Part shown: in pieces, positions 42,601 through 50,867 of the stretch
Position numbering within the stretch: position 1 is the first letter of the stretch
Layout: each line of letters begins with the position of its first letter
DNA from: Streptomyces sp. A 4/2
Lineage (GTDB): Bacteria; Actinomycetota; Actinomycetes; Streptomycetales; Streptomycetaceae
NCBI RefSeq assembly: GCF_940670765.1
Contig: NZ_CALNVW010000062.1
Span: 24,019-88,018, forward strand
Direction: 5' to 3'
DNA: 64,000 nt
The notes under the pieces: model-generated
Database searches by the model: none
What the model saw: only the letters and a program-made list of their open reading frames with translations
Told to the model about the DNA's origin: nothing
Translations under genes and position numbers: made by a program

Positions 42601-44503
42601 GGAGACCCGGGCAGCGACCTGCCTGGAGCGGGCCAGGGCCGCCGACGAGGACCGCAGGGCGGCGCAGCGCGCCGCCGACGACGCGCACCGCACCGCCCGC
42701 GCGCTGCGCGCCGAGCGGGCCGAGATCGCCGGGGTGCCCGAGGACCTCCCCGAACCGGACCCGGACACCCCGCGCCCCGCACTGCCCGACCTGCGCGAGG
42801 CCTACCGCGCCGCCTCCCAGCTGTACGAGAAGGTCGGCGTCGGAGCGGACCTGCGCGCCGAACAGGCCAGGGCGGAGAGCGACGAGAGCGCGGCCCGCAC
42901 CGAACTCGACCGGCTCAGCAACAAGGTCCGCACCCGCGCCGCCCAGCTCCTCGAATCCACCGACGGCGCGGACGGCCCCTCCCGGCAGGCCGCGGCGGCC
43001 CGCGCCGAGTCCCTCGTCCAGATGCTGGAGTCGCGGGCGTCGGCCGCCAGCGAGCAGCTGGGCAGGCTGCGCGGCGAGGCCGAGCGGCTCGCACCGGCGG
43101 ACGGTACCGAGACCCACACGGCGCTGCCCGCTGAGCGGGTGCCCGCGGACGCGGACGCCGCACAGGCCCTGCTGCGTACCGCAACCGCCGAACTGGCCGC
43201 CGGTACCGATGCGTTGGAGGCCTCGCGCGCGGCCCACGCCGAGCTGCTGCACGCCCACCGGGCGTCGGAGGATGCCGCAGGCGGCTTCGACGAGGCCGCG
43301 GCCCTGCTGAGGGACCTGCTCCGCGACCCGCACCGCGACGACGAGGGCGCGGCGGGCCCGGCGGCCACGGAGAACGCGACCCCCGAGCCGTTCCCCGGCA
43401 CGCTGGAGGAGGCCCGCCGGTCGGCGGCCGAGGCCCGCCGCTCACTGCGCGGCTGCGCCGGTGACCTCTCCGGCGCCGAGTCCGCCGTGCGTGAGGCGAG
43501 CGACGTTCTCGTACGGCACGCCAACGCGACCCGCTACGAACAGGTCCGCACCCCGGCGCGCCAGCAGATCCGTGAACTGCCCGCCTCCGCGCTGCCCGAG
43601 CACGCCGCGAAGTGGGCGGCGGCCTTCGCCCCCCGGCTCCGGGTGCTCACCGACGAGCTGGAACAGCTGGAGCGCAACCGCGACTCGATCGTGGACCGGC
43701 TGCGCGGGCTGGTCGAATCCGCACTCACCACCCTCCGCTCGGCACAGCGGCTCTCCCAGCTGCCCGAGGGGCTGGGCGAGTGGTCCGGCCAGGAGTTCCT
43801 GCGGATCCGCTTCGACGAGCCCGACCAGGCCACTCTCGCGGAACGGCTGGGCGAGGTCATCGACGAGGCGACCAGGGCAGCGCTGAAGAAGAACTCCGAC
43901 CTGCGCAGGGACGGGATGTCACTGCTGCTGCGCGGAGTCCACGCGGCGCTCGAACCCAAGGGCGTGGCTGTCGAGATCCTCAAGCCCGACGCGGTGCTGC
44001 GCGCGGAGCGCGTCCCGGTCGGGCAGATGGGCGATGTCTTCTCCGGCGGCCAGCTGCTCACCGCCGCCATCGCCCTGTACTGCACGATGGCCGCGCTGCG
44101 CAGCAACGACCGGGGTCGCGACAAGCACCGGCACGCGGGCACGCTCTTCCTCGACAACCCGATCGGCCGGGCGAACGCCACCTATCTGCTGGAGCTCCAG
44201 CGGGCGGTATCCGACGCCCTCGGCGTCCAACTGCTCTACACGACGGGCCTGTTCGACACCACCGCGCTCGCTGAATTCCCCCTGGTGATCAGGTTGCGCA
44301 ACGACGCGGACCTGCGGGCCGGGCTGAAGTACATCAGCGTGGAGGAGCATCTGCGGCCCGGACTGCCCCAGCAGGACCCCGGCGGGGAGCAGGTGCACGG
44401 CGAGATCACCGCGACCCGGATGTTCAAGCGGACCCCGGCGGCCACCGAGCAGACCCCGGACGCCATCGACCGGGCCCCGGCGGGCGTACCCGTGCGGGAG
44501 TAG
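39695..44503 (+). CDS. MukB/MksB/JetC-like SMC ATPase with very long coiled coil
   Basis: 1602 aa from ATG 39695. Residues 1-110 form the N-terminal ABC head: LSRVRLYSIGPAGARYADT, then Walker A FLENGGGKSVLLKLIFSVMLPGHRNTLGG with Lys69. Residues about 300-1400 are Ala/Glu/Arg-rich heptads (two long coiled-coil arms with a central hinge near 700-830, where helices are interrupted by TVEFLGEHGIPALPGWRYLAQ). The C-terminal head has the ABC signature FSGGQ (1449-1453) and Walker B TLFLDNPIGRANA (Asp1487). The RNTLGGASSG stretch after Walker A recalls MukB. The arms make it longer than typical MksB or JetC. Function predicted: DNA loop extrusion or chromosome/plasmid handling. No jetD/mksG nuclease adjoins. 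Confidence 0.75.
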   Translation: MYELSRVRLYSIGPAGARYADTVLDLRGVGSPVPSPAPMQAEFFEAEPVGPPRRPAPAGVLFLENGGGKSVLLKLIFSVMLPGHRNTLGGASSGVLRKFLLADDCGHVALEWQHTLTGELVVVGKASEWRGRQVSNDPRKFAEAWYSFRPGPGLSLDSLPVAESTAVRPPVEGVSGARGRRRTMKGFRDAITEAGKAYPHLDVQWEEIHDRWNEHLGDLGLDPELFRYQREMNADEGEAAGLFAVKKDSDFTDLLLRAVTDTRDTDGLADLVAGFGNKLGRRAELTAERDFTAGSADLLGRIVEAAEARSRSRDIHAGAERRTRTLARRLSARAAQERGRAADLAQQVTSAAHTVTEAEEVRGRSALIAAELAYRHASLALAVAEKSAAAQRRELADARTFHSAWQAAEAVLRHRAAADRSARVAVAIREAERDAAPALAARGTAAADLVRALRTAAEAGERRANEEEERAAALQEAGEAAHRDATAAATEAQRARSEAGHLRQRLTEVGQETAEAVRAGWLDDTAPDADPARAALAASDAEKSAVAAWDSAREQARTTAQQAKEAAADEARAELAAARAADAAQATERAYAAELREAGSIASEYRLAELLSLPGTAAVGLPGPRSGAGTPQQDRAGTAEDPPAGAAGGAAQGAADDRTESSARTLTRGSLTAEELDRNAEELQALLDRGVTSAERQLFELRTAAADDARILGALGDGGLLPPGPDVLATVEFLGEHGIPALPGWRYLAQAVDPADHAAVLATRPELVDGVVITDPAAHTRAREALTGAALLPRSAVAVGTAAALLAPVPGPGPSGTGSDIFLVPPNPAMHDEHAADEERQALRTRAGDRDEEIRRLAARLGGDRTLAARLGSWRADCPPGTLAELAAAASAAEEAAGTAGTELEEARTARAEADEAAADAARERDERQDVAQRARRVADALAGLAFRLRERAGWQVTLRELADEAAESETRAATCLERARAADEDRRAAQRAADDAHRTARALRAERAEIAGVPEDLPEPDPDTPRPALPDLREAYRAASQLYEKVGVGADLRAEQARAESDESAARTELDRLSNKVRTRAAQLLESTDGADGPSRQAAAARAESLVQMLESRASAASEQLGRLRGEAERLAPADGTETHTALPAERVPADADAAQALLRTATAELAAGTDALEASRAAHAELLHAHRASEDAAGGFDEAAALLRDLLRDPHRDDEGAAGPAATENATPEPFPGTLEEARRSAAEARRSLRGCAGDLSGAESAVREASDVLVRHANATRYEQVRTPARQQIRELPASALPEHAAKWAAAFAPRLRVLTDELEQLERNRDSIVDRLRGLVESALTTLRSAQRLSQLPEGLGEWSGQEFLRIRFDEPDQATLAERLGEVIDEATRAALKKNSDLRRDGMSLLLRGVHAALEPKGVAVEILKPDAVLRAERVPVGQMGDVFSGGQLLTAAIALYCTMAALRSNDRGRDKHRHAGTLFLDNPIGRANATYLLELQRAVSDALGVQLLYTTGLFDTTALAEFPLVIRLRNDADLRAGLKYISVEEHLRPGLPQQDPGGEQVHGEITATRMFKRTPAATEQTPDAIDRAPAGVPVRE

Positions 44504-44629
44504 CGGCGGGCGCCCTGGGGCGCGGGCCCGGGGCCGCGCCGCCCGAGAATCCGTACGCCTCAGGGGCCGAGGACTCAAGACAGCGGGGCGAAGCTGCCGG
44601 ACCAGGACCTGCCGGGCTCGGACATACCG

Positions 44630-44676
44630 GGTTCGGACTTGGGCTCGGACTTGGGCTCGGACTTGGGCTCGGACCT
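44630..44676. repeat. 12-bp tandem repeat GGCTCGGACTTG
   Basis: The unit GGCTCGGACTTG is repeated about four times (first copy GGTTCGGACTTG) between the SMC ATPase stop and the end of the reverse-strand membrane protein gene at 44684. In one reverse frame it would encode SEPKSEPKSEPK, so a frameshift could append it to that protein. Confidence 0.85.
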
Positions 44677-44683
44677 GCCGGGA

Positions 44684-45100
44684 TCAGATCTGGGTCGAGA
44701 GCCTCGCCGAGCGGTTCGCCCGTATCCGCTCGGCGTCCCGCTCCTGCCGACGCGCCGCGCGGCGTTCCCTGCGCCGCTCCCTGCGCAGCCGGCGCGCCGT
44801 GCTGCTGGGAACCGAGGTGACGCCGTGGCGCTGGTTCCACACCTGCCGGGTGATCCAGACATCCAGTACGGCCCACGTCGCGACGACGGTACTGGCCACA
44901 CTGCTGAGCACCATCGGGAAGGCGAGCCAGGAGTCCGTCACGGTGGACAGGAAAGCCGTCACCGCCTGGATCAGCGTCACGGAAACGATGAGCACGGCGC
45001 GCACCGCGCTGCTGCGCACCGGGTCCGGCATCCGTGGCCGCACCGCGGGCTCTTCGACCCACAGGGGCCGCACGGGGACTTCGCCCTCTTCGACGGCCAT
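44684..45100 (-). CDS. Two-helix membrane protein with basic C-terminus
   Basis: 138 aa; ATG 45100 follows GAAGAGG about 3 nt upstream. After a 40-residue acidic N-terminus come two hydrophobic helices (AVLIVSVTLIQAVTAFLSTV and WLAFPMVLSSVASTVVATWAVLDVW) and a basic tail (RRLRRERRRERRAARRQERDAE) expected to form a charged helix in the cytoplasm. No known family. Convergent with the SMC ATPase gene and divergent from the conservon; a 12-bp tandem repeat follows its stop. Confidence 0.75.
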   Translation of the reverse strand: MAVEEGEVPVRPLWVEEPAVRPRMPDPVRSSAVRAVLIVSVTLIQAVTAFLSTVTDSWLAFPMVLSSVASTVVATWAVLDVWITRQVWNQRHGVTSVPSSTARRLRRERRRERRAARRQERDAERIRANRSARLSTQI

Positions 45101-45487
45101 CCCTCTTCCCCTTCTCCTCGACCCGCGCACACGGCCCAGGCGCTGTCCGACTCCAGAACGGATGCCCGGCTTGAGCCGGTTCAAGCATCCGCTGCCTCTC
45201 CTGCGCCCCTCGTACGCAAGGACGAACAACTTCCGGTAAAGATTCCCGCCATGCAGAGAATTCCGGCCATCCCCGCGGGTGCGGAAAGTGACGTACTGCC
45301 GGAGTTCTTCCGCCCGGTCGGGGAAGGCGATCTGCTGGGAAACCAGGACATGGCGTGATCAACTCCCGTACAGGAGGCCGAAAATAGTCCGGACGTCCCT
45401 TCGAGTTGCCTGTGAGGCAGTAGTAGGCTCGCGCCGTTTATTGCCGGAACACCACCCCCGCCGGGCGGGGTTGAGCTGGGGGAGGCC
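45101..45487. other. Divergent promoter region upstream of cvnA
   Basis: About 390 bp without a supported gene. AT-richer pockets at 45236-45260 and 45378-45390 (GAAAATAGTCC) and TTGCC...TAGGCT near 45410-45430 are promoter-like, but no consensus pair with 17-18 bp spacing could be fixed. The conservon start itself has a good ribosome site (GGGGGAGG). Confidence 0.4.
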
Positions 45488-48202
45488 ATGCGCTTTCGCG
45501 GGAGATCCGTCCGCAGGAAGATCGTGGCGCTGTTGCTGGTCCCGCTCGTCGCGTTGACAGCGATCTGGTCGTTCGCCGTCTACCTCACCGGTCGCGACGC
45601 CCTGCAACTGATGCGCACCGGAACCGTCGTGAAAAAGGTGGGTCGCCCGCTGGTCGATTCCTTGCAAGAGGTGCAGAAGGAACGGTCGTTGACGCTCCGC
45701 TACCTCGTCGACCCGGGCGCCTCGGACGTCCTTGCCGCGCTGCGCGAGCAACGTGCGAGCACCGACGCCTCCCTGGCCACGTTGCGGCACGACACCGGAA
45801 GCGGCGACGTCCGTTCGGCACTCGACGAGGACGCGGGCCGGCGGCTGAGCGGCCTCATGGACGGGTTCGCCGGACTCGGTTCGCTGCGGCGCAACGCGGG
45901 CGACAACGAAGTGACGCGCCGCGAAGCGTACGACCAGTACAACCGCCTCTGCGACCAGGCGCTCGACCTCCTCGCCGACCTGCCCACGCTGCAGAACTCC
46001 AGTCTGGCCGAGCAGTCGCGTGCCCTGATCGGCGTCAGCCGGGCCCGTGAGGCGCTCTCCCGTGAGGACGCCCTGCTCGGCTCGGCCCTCACCGGGGGCC
46101 GACTGGACAAGCGGGATCTGCGGGACATCTCGGACCTGGTCGCCACCCGCAAGATGTACTACATCGTCAGCCTTCCCGCACTGCCCCGCCAGGACCGTGA
46201 CGCGTTCAACGCCTACTGGAGCGGCCCGGCGACGACCCCGGTGCGCACCGCCGAGGAATCAGCGGTCAGCAGGAACCCGGGAAGCACCACCATCACCGGA
46301 TCCGCCTCCCGGTGGAGCACGGACGCCGGACGGACGCTCGACCGCCTCGACGTGATGGGCGCCGACGCCCGCAAGGAACTCCAGGACCGGGTGCGGCCCG
46401 CCGCCTTCCGGATCTTCGCCAAGGCCGGGATCGCCGCGCTGCTCGGCATCGGCGGACTGCTGGTGTCCCTGATGGTGTCCGTACGCATCGGCCGGGAGCT
46501 CATCCGCGACCTGAGCCGGCTGCGCAAGGAGGCCCACGAGGTCTCCGGGGTGCGGTTGCCCAGCGTGATGCGCCGTCTCGCCGCCGGTGAACAGGTCGAC
46601 GTCGAGACCGAGGCGCCCCGTCTGGAGTACGAGAAGGACGAGGTCGGCCAGGTCGGCCTCGCACTCAACACGGTGCAGCGGGCCGCCGTCGAAGCCGCCG
46701 TGCGCCAGGCCGACCTGCGCCGTGGTGTCTCCGAGGTCTTCGTCAACCTCGCCCGCCGCAACCAGGTACTGCTGCACCGGCAGCTGACGCTGCTGGACAG
46801 CATGGAGCGCCGCACCGAGGACACCGAAGAGCTCGCGGATCTCTTCCGTCTCGACCACCTCACCACCCGTATGCGCCGGCACGCCGAGGGCCTGGTGATC
46901 CTCTCCGGCGCCGCACCTTCCCGGCAGTGGCGCAAGCCGGTCCAGCTGATGGACGTCGTACGGGCCGCGGTCGCGGAGGTCGAGGACTACGAACGCATCG
47001 AGGTGCGCCGGCTGCCGAGGATCGGCGTCGGCGGTCCCGCCGTCGCGGACCTCACCCACCTCGTCGCCGAACTCCTGGAGAACGCCACGGTGTTCTCGCC
47101 TCCGCACACCGCGGTGCAGGTGCACGGCGAGCGTGTCGCCAACGGGTTCACCCTGGAGATCCACGACCGTGGACTCGGGATCACCCCCGACGCGCTCCTC
47201 GACGCGAACCTGCGTCTCGCCGAGACCCCCGAGTTCGAGCTGTCCGACACCGACCGGCTCGGCCTCTTCGTGGTCAGCAGGCTCGCGCAGCGGCAGAACG
47301 TCCGGGTCTCGCTCCAGACATCGCCCTACGGCGGCACGACCGCCGTCATCTTCATCCCGGTGGCGCTGCTCACCGACGCGCCGGACAGCGAGGGACCCGA
47401 CGCCGTCGGAGCCGGTACGGAGCGGCCCGGTACTGACGGAACCGGCTTCCGCGCCGACCGGCGCAGCGCACACAGGACCGGATCACGTTCCGTGCTCTCG
47501 CCGGTGCCCGGCGCCGGACGGCCGCCCGCGTCCGTACTGGACGGGCCGGTCGAACTGGAGCCGCCCGTCGAGGTGTTGGCGTTCGACGAGGCGGCGGACC
47601 TGGCCGACGAGGACAGCTCACCGGGCGGCATCTTCCGCAATCGCGCCCCGGCCGCTCCGCGTGACCAACATCAGCAGACCCCGGACGAGGGCACGGCACC
47701 GTCCGAGTCCGCGCGTCCCACCGGGCCCGTCGGGCTGCCCCGGCGCCGCAAGCCGCCGACTCTCGTCTCCGACCACGGACGCCGGGTCGACGGACCCGGG
47801 CGTACGGCGGAAGGGCCGGTACGCAGGACCGACGGGCCGGTACGCGTGACGGACGGGCCGGTACGCGTGCCGGAAGGGCCCGGCCGCACGGGGGACAGGC
47901 CCGAACCGCCCAGGGCCGTGCCCGCCCCCGGCAGTCCCGGCGGGCTGCCCCGGCGGGTCCGTCAGGCGAACATCGCCCCGCAGCTGCGCCGGGCGCCCGC
48001 ACCCGCGGCTGAGCCGTCCGGCACCGCGGCGGACGAGGAACGGGACGCCGACGAGGTACGCAGCCGCATGGCGTCGCTCCAGCGTGGCTGGCAGCGGGGC
48101 CGCCGCGACAACTCGGCACAGGAATCGGCAGAATCAGCCGCCGTCGGCACCGGACCGGCCGACGGAGCACCAGGAACCACATCGGAGGGGACCGGTCGAT
48201 GA
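45488..48202 (+). CDS. cvnA: Conservon sensor histidine kinase-like protein (CvnA)
   Basis: 904 aa. TM1 (KIVALLLVPLVALTAIWSFAVYL) is followed by an extracellular nitrate/nitrite-sensing NIT-type domain (about 40-290, LQEVQKERSLTLRYLVDP) and TM2 (AGIAALLGIGGLLVSLMVSV), HAMP, and a HATPase domain with N-box LVAELLENATVFSPP (Asn532) and G-box DRGLGI (560-565). The phosphoacceptor region lacks a standard H-box and reads LFRLDHLTTRMRRHAEG, as in other CvnA proteins. The last 250 residues are Pro/Arg/Gly-rich and disordered, with GPVRRTDGPVRVTDGPVR repeats. Membrane receptor for the conservon GTPase switch; overlaps cvnB by 4 bp. Confidence 0.92.
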   Translation: MRFRGRSVRRKIVALLLVPLVALTAIWSFAVYLTGRDALQLMRTGTVVKKVGRPLVDSLQEVQKERSLTLRYLVDPGASDVLAALREQRASTDASLATLRHDTGSGDVRSALDEDAGRRLSGLMDGFAGLGSLRRNAGDNEVTRREAYDQYNRLCDQALDLLADLPTLQNSSLAEQSRALIGVSRAREALSREDALLGSALTGGRLDKRDLRDISDLVATRKMYYIVSLPALPRQDRDAFNAYWSGPATTPVRTAEESAVSRNPGSTTITGSASRWSTDAGRTLDRLDVMGADARKELQDRVRPAAFRIFAKAGIAALLGIGGLLVSLMVSVRIGRELIRDLSRLRKEAHEVSGVRLPSVMRRLAAGEQVDVETEAPRLEYEKDEVGQVGLALNTVQRAAVEAAVRQADLRRGVSEVFVNLARRNQVLLHRQLTLLDSMERRTEDTEELADLFRLDHLTTRMRRHAEGLVILSGAAPSRQWRKPVQLMDVVRAAVAEVEDYERIEVRRLPRIGVGGPAVADLTHLVAELLENATVFSPPHTAVQVHGERVANGFTLEIHDRGLGITPDALLDANLRLAETPEFELSDTDRLGLFVVSRLAQRQNVRVSLQTSPYGGTTAVIFIPVALLTDAPDSEGPDAVGAGTERPGTDGTGFRADRRSAHRTGSRSVLSPVPGAGRPPASVLDGPVELEPPVEVLAFDEAADLADEDSSPGGIFRNRAPAAPRDQHQQTPDEGTAPSESARPTGPVGLPRRRKPPTLVSDHGRRVDGPGRTAEGPVRRTDGPVRVTDGPVRVPEGPGRTGDRPEPPRAVPAPGSPGGLPRRVRQANIAPQLRRAPAPAAEPSGTAADEERDADEVRSRMASLQRGWQRGRRDNSAQESAESAAVGTGPADGAPGTTSEGTGR

Positions 48203-48636
48203 CCGTACCGAACGCAGTAGTACACAACGCCGCAGGGGGACCCGGCGAGCTCAACTGGCTCCTCGACGAGCTGGTGGAGCGGGTCGGCAGTATCCGCAAG
48301 GCACTGGTCCTGTCGGGCGACGGCCTCGCCACCGGCACCTCGAAGGATCTGACACGTGAGGACGGCGAGCACCTCGCCGCCGTGGCTTCCGGCTTCCACA
48401 GCCTGGCCAAGGGGGTCGGCCGTCACTTCGAAGCGGGCCGGGTCCGCCAGACCGTCGTGGAACTGGACGACGCCTTCCTCTTCATCACGGCTGCGGGCGA
48501 CGGGAGTTGTCTCGCGGTGCTGTCCGACGCCGACTCCGACGTCGGCCTGGTGGCGTACGAGATGACGCTCATGGTGAAGCGGGTCGGTGCCCACCTCGCG
48601 ACAGCACCACGGACCGGGCTCACCGCCGGAGGGTGA
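48199..48636 (+). CDS. cvnB: Conservon Roadblock/LC7 protein (CvnB)
   Basis: 145 aa; ATG overlaps the cvnA stop by 4 bp. It is one Roadblock/LC7 domain: LNWLLDELVERVGSIRKALVLSGDGLATGTS, AAVASGFHSLAKGVGRHF and TAAGDGSCLAVLSDADSDVGLVAYEMTLMVKRVG. In other actinobacteria CvnB proteins bind CvnA and help regulate the nucleotide state of the CvnD GTPase. Complete and without anomalies. Confidence 0.95.
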   Translation: MTVPNAVVHNAAGGPGELNWLLDELVERVGSIRKALVLSGDGLATGTSKDLTREDGEHLAAVASGFHSLAKGVGRHFEAGRVRQTVVELDDAFLFITAAGDGSCLAVLSDADSDVGLVAYEMTLMVKRVGAHLATAPRTGLTAGG

Positions 48637-48646
48637 GGGGAACGCC

Positions 48647-49045
48647 ATGAGCGACGGGGGCCGACCACCGGCACACCACTGGTTCGACGACGACGCAGGA
48701 CCCGTAGTACGGCCGTACGCCATGACGCGCGGCCGTACCGGCGCCGAGGGCGGCCACCGGCTCGATCTGATCGCGCTGGTCGTCCCCGAGCCGGCGGCCG
48801 AGTACCTGGGCAGGGACCAGACCCTCTCGCCCGAACACGTGGACATCGTGGAGCGGTGCAGCGCCGCACCGCAGTCGATCGCCGAACTCGCGGCCGACTT
48901 CGATCTGCCCGTAGGAGTAGTACGTGTCCTGGTCGGCGACCTCGTCGACGACGCCCTTGTCCGTGTGACCCAGCCCGTACCGCCGGCCGAGCTGCCGGAC
49001 GTCAGCATTCTTCGCGAGGTAATCAATGGCCTTCGGGCGCTCTAG
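48647..49045 (+). CDS. cvnC: Conservon DUF742 protein (CvnC)
   Basis: 132 aa from ATG 48647, with GAGGGG upstream and an 11-bp gap after cvnB. DUF742: RPYAMTRGRTGAEGG, LDLIALVV, then a winged-helix-like segment HVDIVERCSAAPQSIAELAADFDLPVGVVRVLVGDLVDDALVRV and the terminal LPDVSILREVINGLRAL. Its last 20 bp overlap cvnD. Probably an adaptor between the kinase-like receptor and the GTPase; some CvnC-like proteins bind DNA. Confidence 0.95.
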   Translation: MSDGGRPPAHHWFDDDAGPVVRPYAMTRGRTGAEGGHRLDLIALVVPEPAAEYLGRDQTLSPEHVDIVERCSAAPQSIAELAADFDLPVGVVRVLVGDLVDDALVRVTQPVPPAELPDVSILREVINGLRAL

Positions 49046-49631
49046 CCGCAACCAGCAGCTCGTCGAGCCGGTGACCCTCAAGATCCTGGTGGCGGGCGGG
49101 TTCGGCGTCGGCAAGACCACCCTGGTGGGCGCGGTCAGCGAGATCCGGCCGCTGCGCACCGAGGAGACCCTCAGCGAGGCGGGCCGTCCCGTGGACTCCA
49201 CCGACGGGGTGGAGCAGAAGACCACCACCACGGTCGCGATGGACTTCGGACGGATCACCCTCCGCGAGGACCTGGTCCTCTACCTCTTCGGTACACCGGG
49301 GCAGGACCGGTTCTGGTTCCTCTGGGACGAACTGGCGCAGGGCGCGCTGGGCGCCGTGGTGCTCGCCGACACCCGCCGTCTGGAGGACTGCTTCGCCGCG
49401 GTCGACTACTTCGAGCGGCGCTCCATCCCGTTCACCGTCGCCGTCAACTGTTTCGACGGGGCGGACCGTTACCCCGGGGACACCGTGCGCTCGGCCCTCG
49501 ACCTGGACCCCGAAGTGCCCGTCATGATGTGCGACGCACGCGAGCGGGAGACGGTGAAGGACGTGCTCGTCGCGGTCGTCGAGCACGCGATGGACCTCGC
49601 CGGGAAGGCCCGCGCGCACGCCGTCACCTGA
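49026..49631 (+). CDS. cvnD: Conservon GTPase (CvnD)
   Basis: 201 aa starting inside the end of cvnC (20-bp overlap). G1 is GGFGVGKTT (Lys30), switch region EQKTTTTVAMDFG, G3 FGTPGQDRFWFLW, where the usual DxxG is GTPG as in other CvnD proteins, and G4 is VNCFDG in place of NKxD. It is the signalling output of the four-gene conservon operon. A strong hairpin terminator follows at 49635, so the operon ends here. Confidence 0.95.
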   Translation: MAFGRSSRNQQLVEPVTLKILVAGGFGVGKTTLVGAVSEIRPLRTEETLSEAGRPVDSTDGVEQKTTTTVAMDFGRITLREDLVLYLFGTPGQDRFWFLWDELAQGALGAVVLADTRRLEDCFAAVDYFERRSIPFTVAVNCFDGADRYPGDTVRSALDLDPEVPVMMCDARERETVKDVLVAVVEHAMDLAGKARAHAVT

Positions 49632-49634
49632 GAC

Positions 49635-49670
49635 CGTCCGGCACCTGGGGCACCCCTCAGGTGCCGGACG
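49635..49670. terminator. Hairpin terminator between cvnD and thiolase gene
   Basis: Arms 49635-49647 and 49658-49670 pair perfectly over 13 bp (CGTCCGGCACCTG) and are extended by GGG with CCT inside, leaving a 4-nt loop. It lies between two converging genes, 3 bp after the cvnD stop. Confidence 0.88.
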
Positions 49671-49676
49671 TCCGGG

Positions 49677-50867
49677 TCAGCGGACGGCGATCACCGACGA
49701 ACCGTGCCCGAACAGCCCCTGGTTGGCGGTGATCGCGGCGCGTGCGCCGGGCACCTGCCGCTCCCCGGCCCGGCCGCGCAGCTGCCAGGTCACCTCGCAG
49801 ACCTGGGCGATGGCCTGGGCCGGCACCGCCTCCCCGAAGGAGGCCAGCCCGCCGCTGGTGTTGACCGGAATGCGCCCGCCCAGCGCGGTGGCGCCCTCGC
49901 GTACGAGCTTCGCGCCGTCACCGGCGGCGCAGAGCCCGATGTCCTCGTACCACTCCAGCTCCAGCGCGGTCGACAGGTCGTAGACCTCGGCCAGGGAGAG
50001 ATCTTCCGGGCCGATCCCCGCCTCCTCGTAGGCGGTCCGGGCGATCGAGGCGCGGAAGGACTCCGGGGAGGGCGGGACGGCGGTGGTCGAGTCGGTGGCG
50101 ATGTCCGGCAGATCGAGAACGGTCCTGGGGTAGACCGGCGTGGGCGTGGAAACCGCCCGGATCCGGACCGGGTCGGCGGCCCCGTGGCGCCGCGCGAAGT
50201 CCATGCTGCTGAGCACGAGCGCCGCCGCGCCGTCCGAGGTCGCGCAGATGTCGAGCAGCCGCAGCGGGTCGGCGACGACCGCTGAGGCCGCCACGTCCTC
50301 GGCGGTGACCGGCTTGCGGTAGCGGGCCTGGGGGTTGAGCGCACCGGCCGCCGCGTTCTTCACCTTGACCAGGGCGAAGTCCTCGGCCGTATCGCCGTAC
50401 AGGGCCATCCGGCGGCGCGCGTACAGCGCGAAGTACGCCGGGTTGGTCGCCCCGAGCACCCGGAACCGCAGCCAGTCGGGGTCGTCGGGACGCTCGCCGC
50501 CCGCCGGGGCGAAGAACCCCTTCGGCGCGGAGTCGGCGCCGACCACCAGCACCACGTCCGCCATACCGGCGAGGATCTGGGACCTGGCCGTGTTGATGGC
50601 CTGCGCACCGGACGCGCAGGCGGCGTACACACTGGTGACGCGCGCTCCCTGCCAGCCGAGGGCGCGGGCGAAGGTCGCACCCGCCACGTACCCCGGATAG
50701 CCGCTGCGCACGGTGTCCGCGCCGACCACCGACTGCACGTCCTGCCAGCCGATCCCGGCGTCGGCGAGCGCGGTCCTGGCCGCGACCGTCCCGTACTCGA
50801 CGAAGCTGCGCCCCCATTTGCCCCAGGGGTGCATACCGGCTCCGAGGACCGCTATGTCGGCCGTCAT
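49677..50867 (-). CDS. SCPx-type thiolase / acetyl-CoA acetyltransferase
   Basis: 396 aa from ATG 50867, overlapping the upstream zinc-ribbon gene by 4 bp. Thiolase features: IAVLGAGMHPWGKWGRSFVEYG, the catalytic Cys84 in SVYAACASGAQAINTARSQI, ICATSDGAAALVLSS, ATDSTTAVPPSPESF, NTSGGLASFGEAVPAQAIAQ and the C-terminal NQGLFGHGSSVIAVR. It belongs to the sterol-carrier-X/lipid-transfer thiolase group, which cleaves 3-oxoacyl-CoA, often in steroid side-chain or branched fatty acid breakdown, with a zinc-ribbon/OB partner. Confidence 0.92.
   Translation of the reverse strand: MTADIAVLGAGMHPWGKWGRSFVEYGTVAARTALADAGIGWQDVQSVVGADTVRSGYPGYVAGATFARALGWQGARVTSVYAACASGAQAINTARSQILAGMADVVLVVGADSAPKGFFAPAGGERPDDPDWLRFRVLGATNPAYFALYARRRMALYGDTAEDFALVKVKNAAAGALNPQARYRKPVTAEDVAASAVVADPLRLLDICATSDGAAALVLSSMDFARRHGAADPVRIRAVSTPTPVYPRTVLDLPDIATDSTTAVPPSPESFRASIARTAYEEAGIGPEDLSLAEVYDLSTALELEWYEDIGLCAAGDGAKLVREGATALGGRIPVNTSGGLASFGEAVPAQAIAQVCEVTWQLRGRAGERQVPGARAAITANQGLFGHGSSVIAVR

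Noticed and set aside
38129..43333. A reverse-strand open frame of 1734 codons
   Set aside because: Antisense to the SMC-like ATPase; low-complexity Gly/Arg composition and no start signals. The forward ATPase has all ABC motifs.
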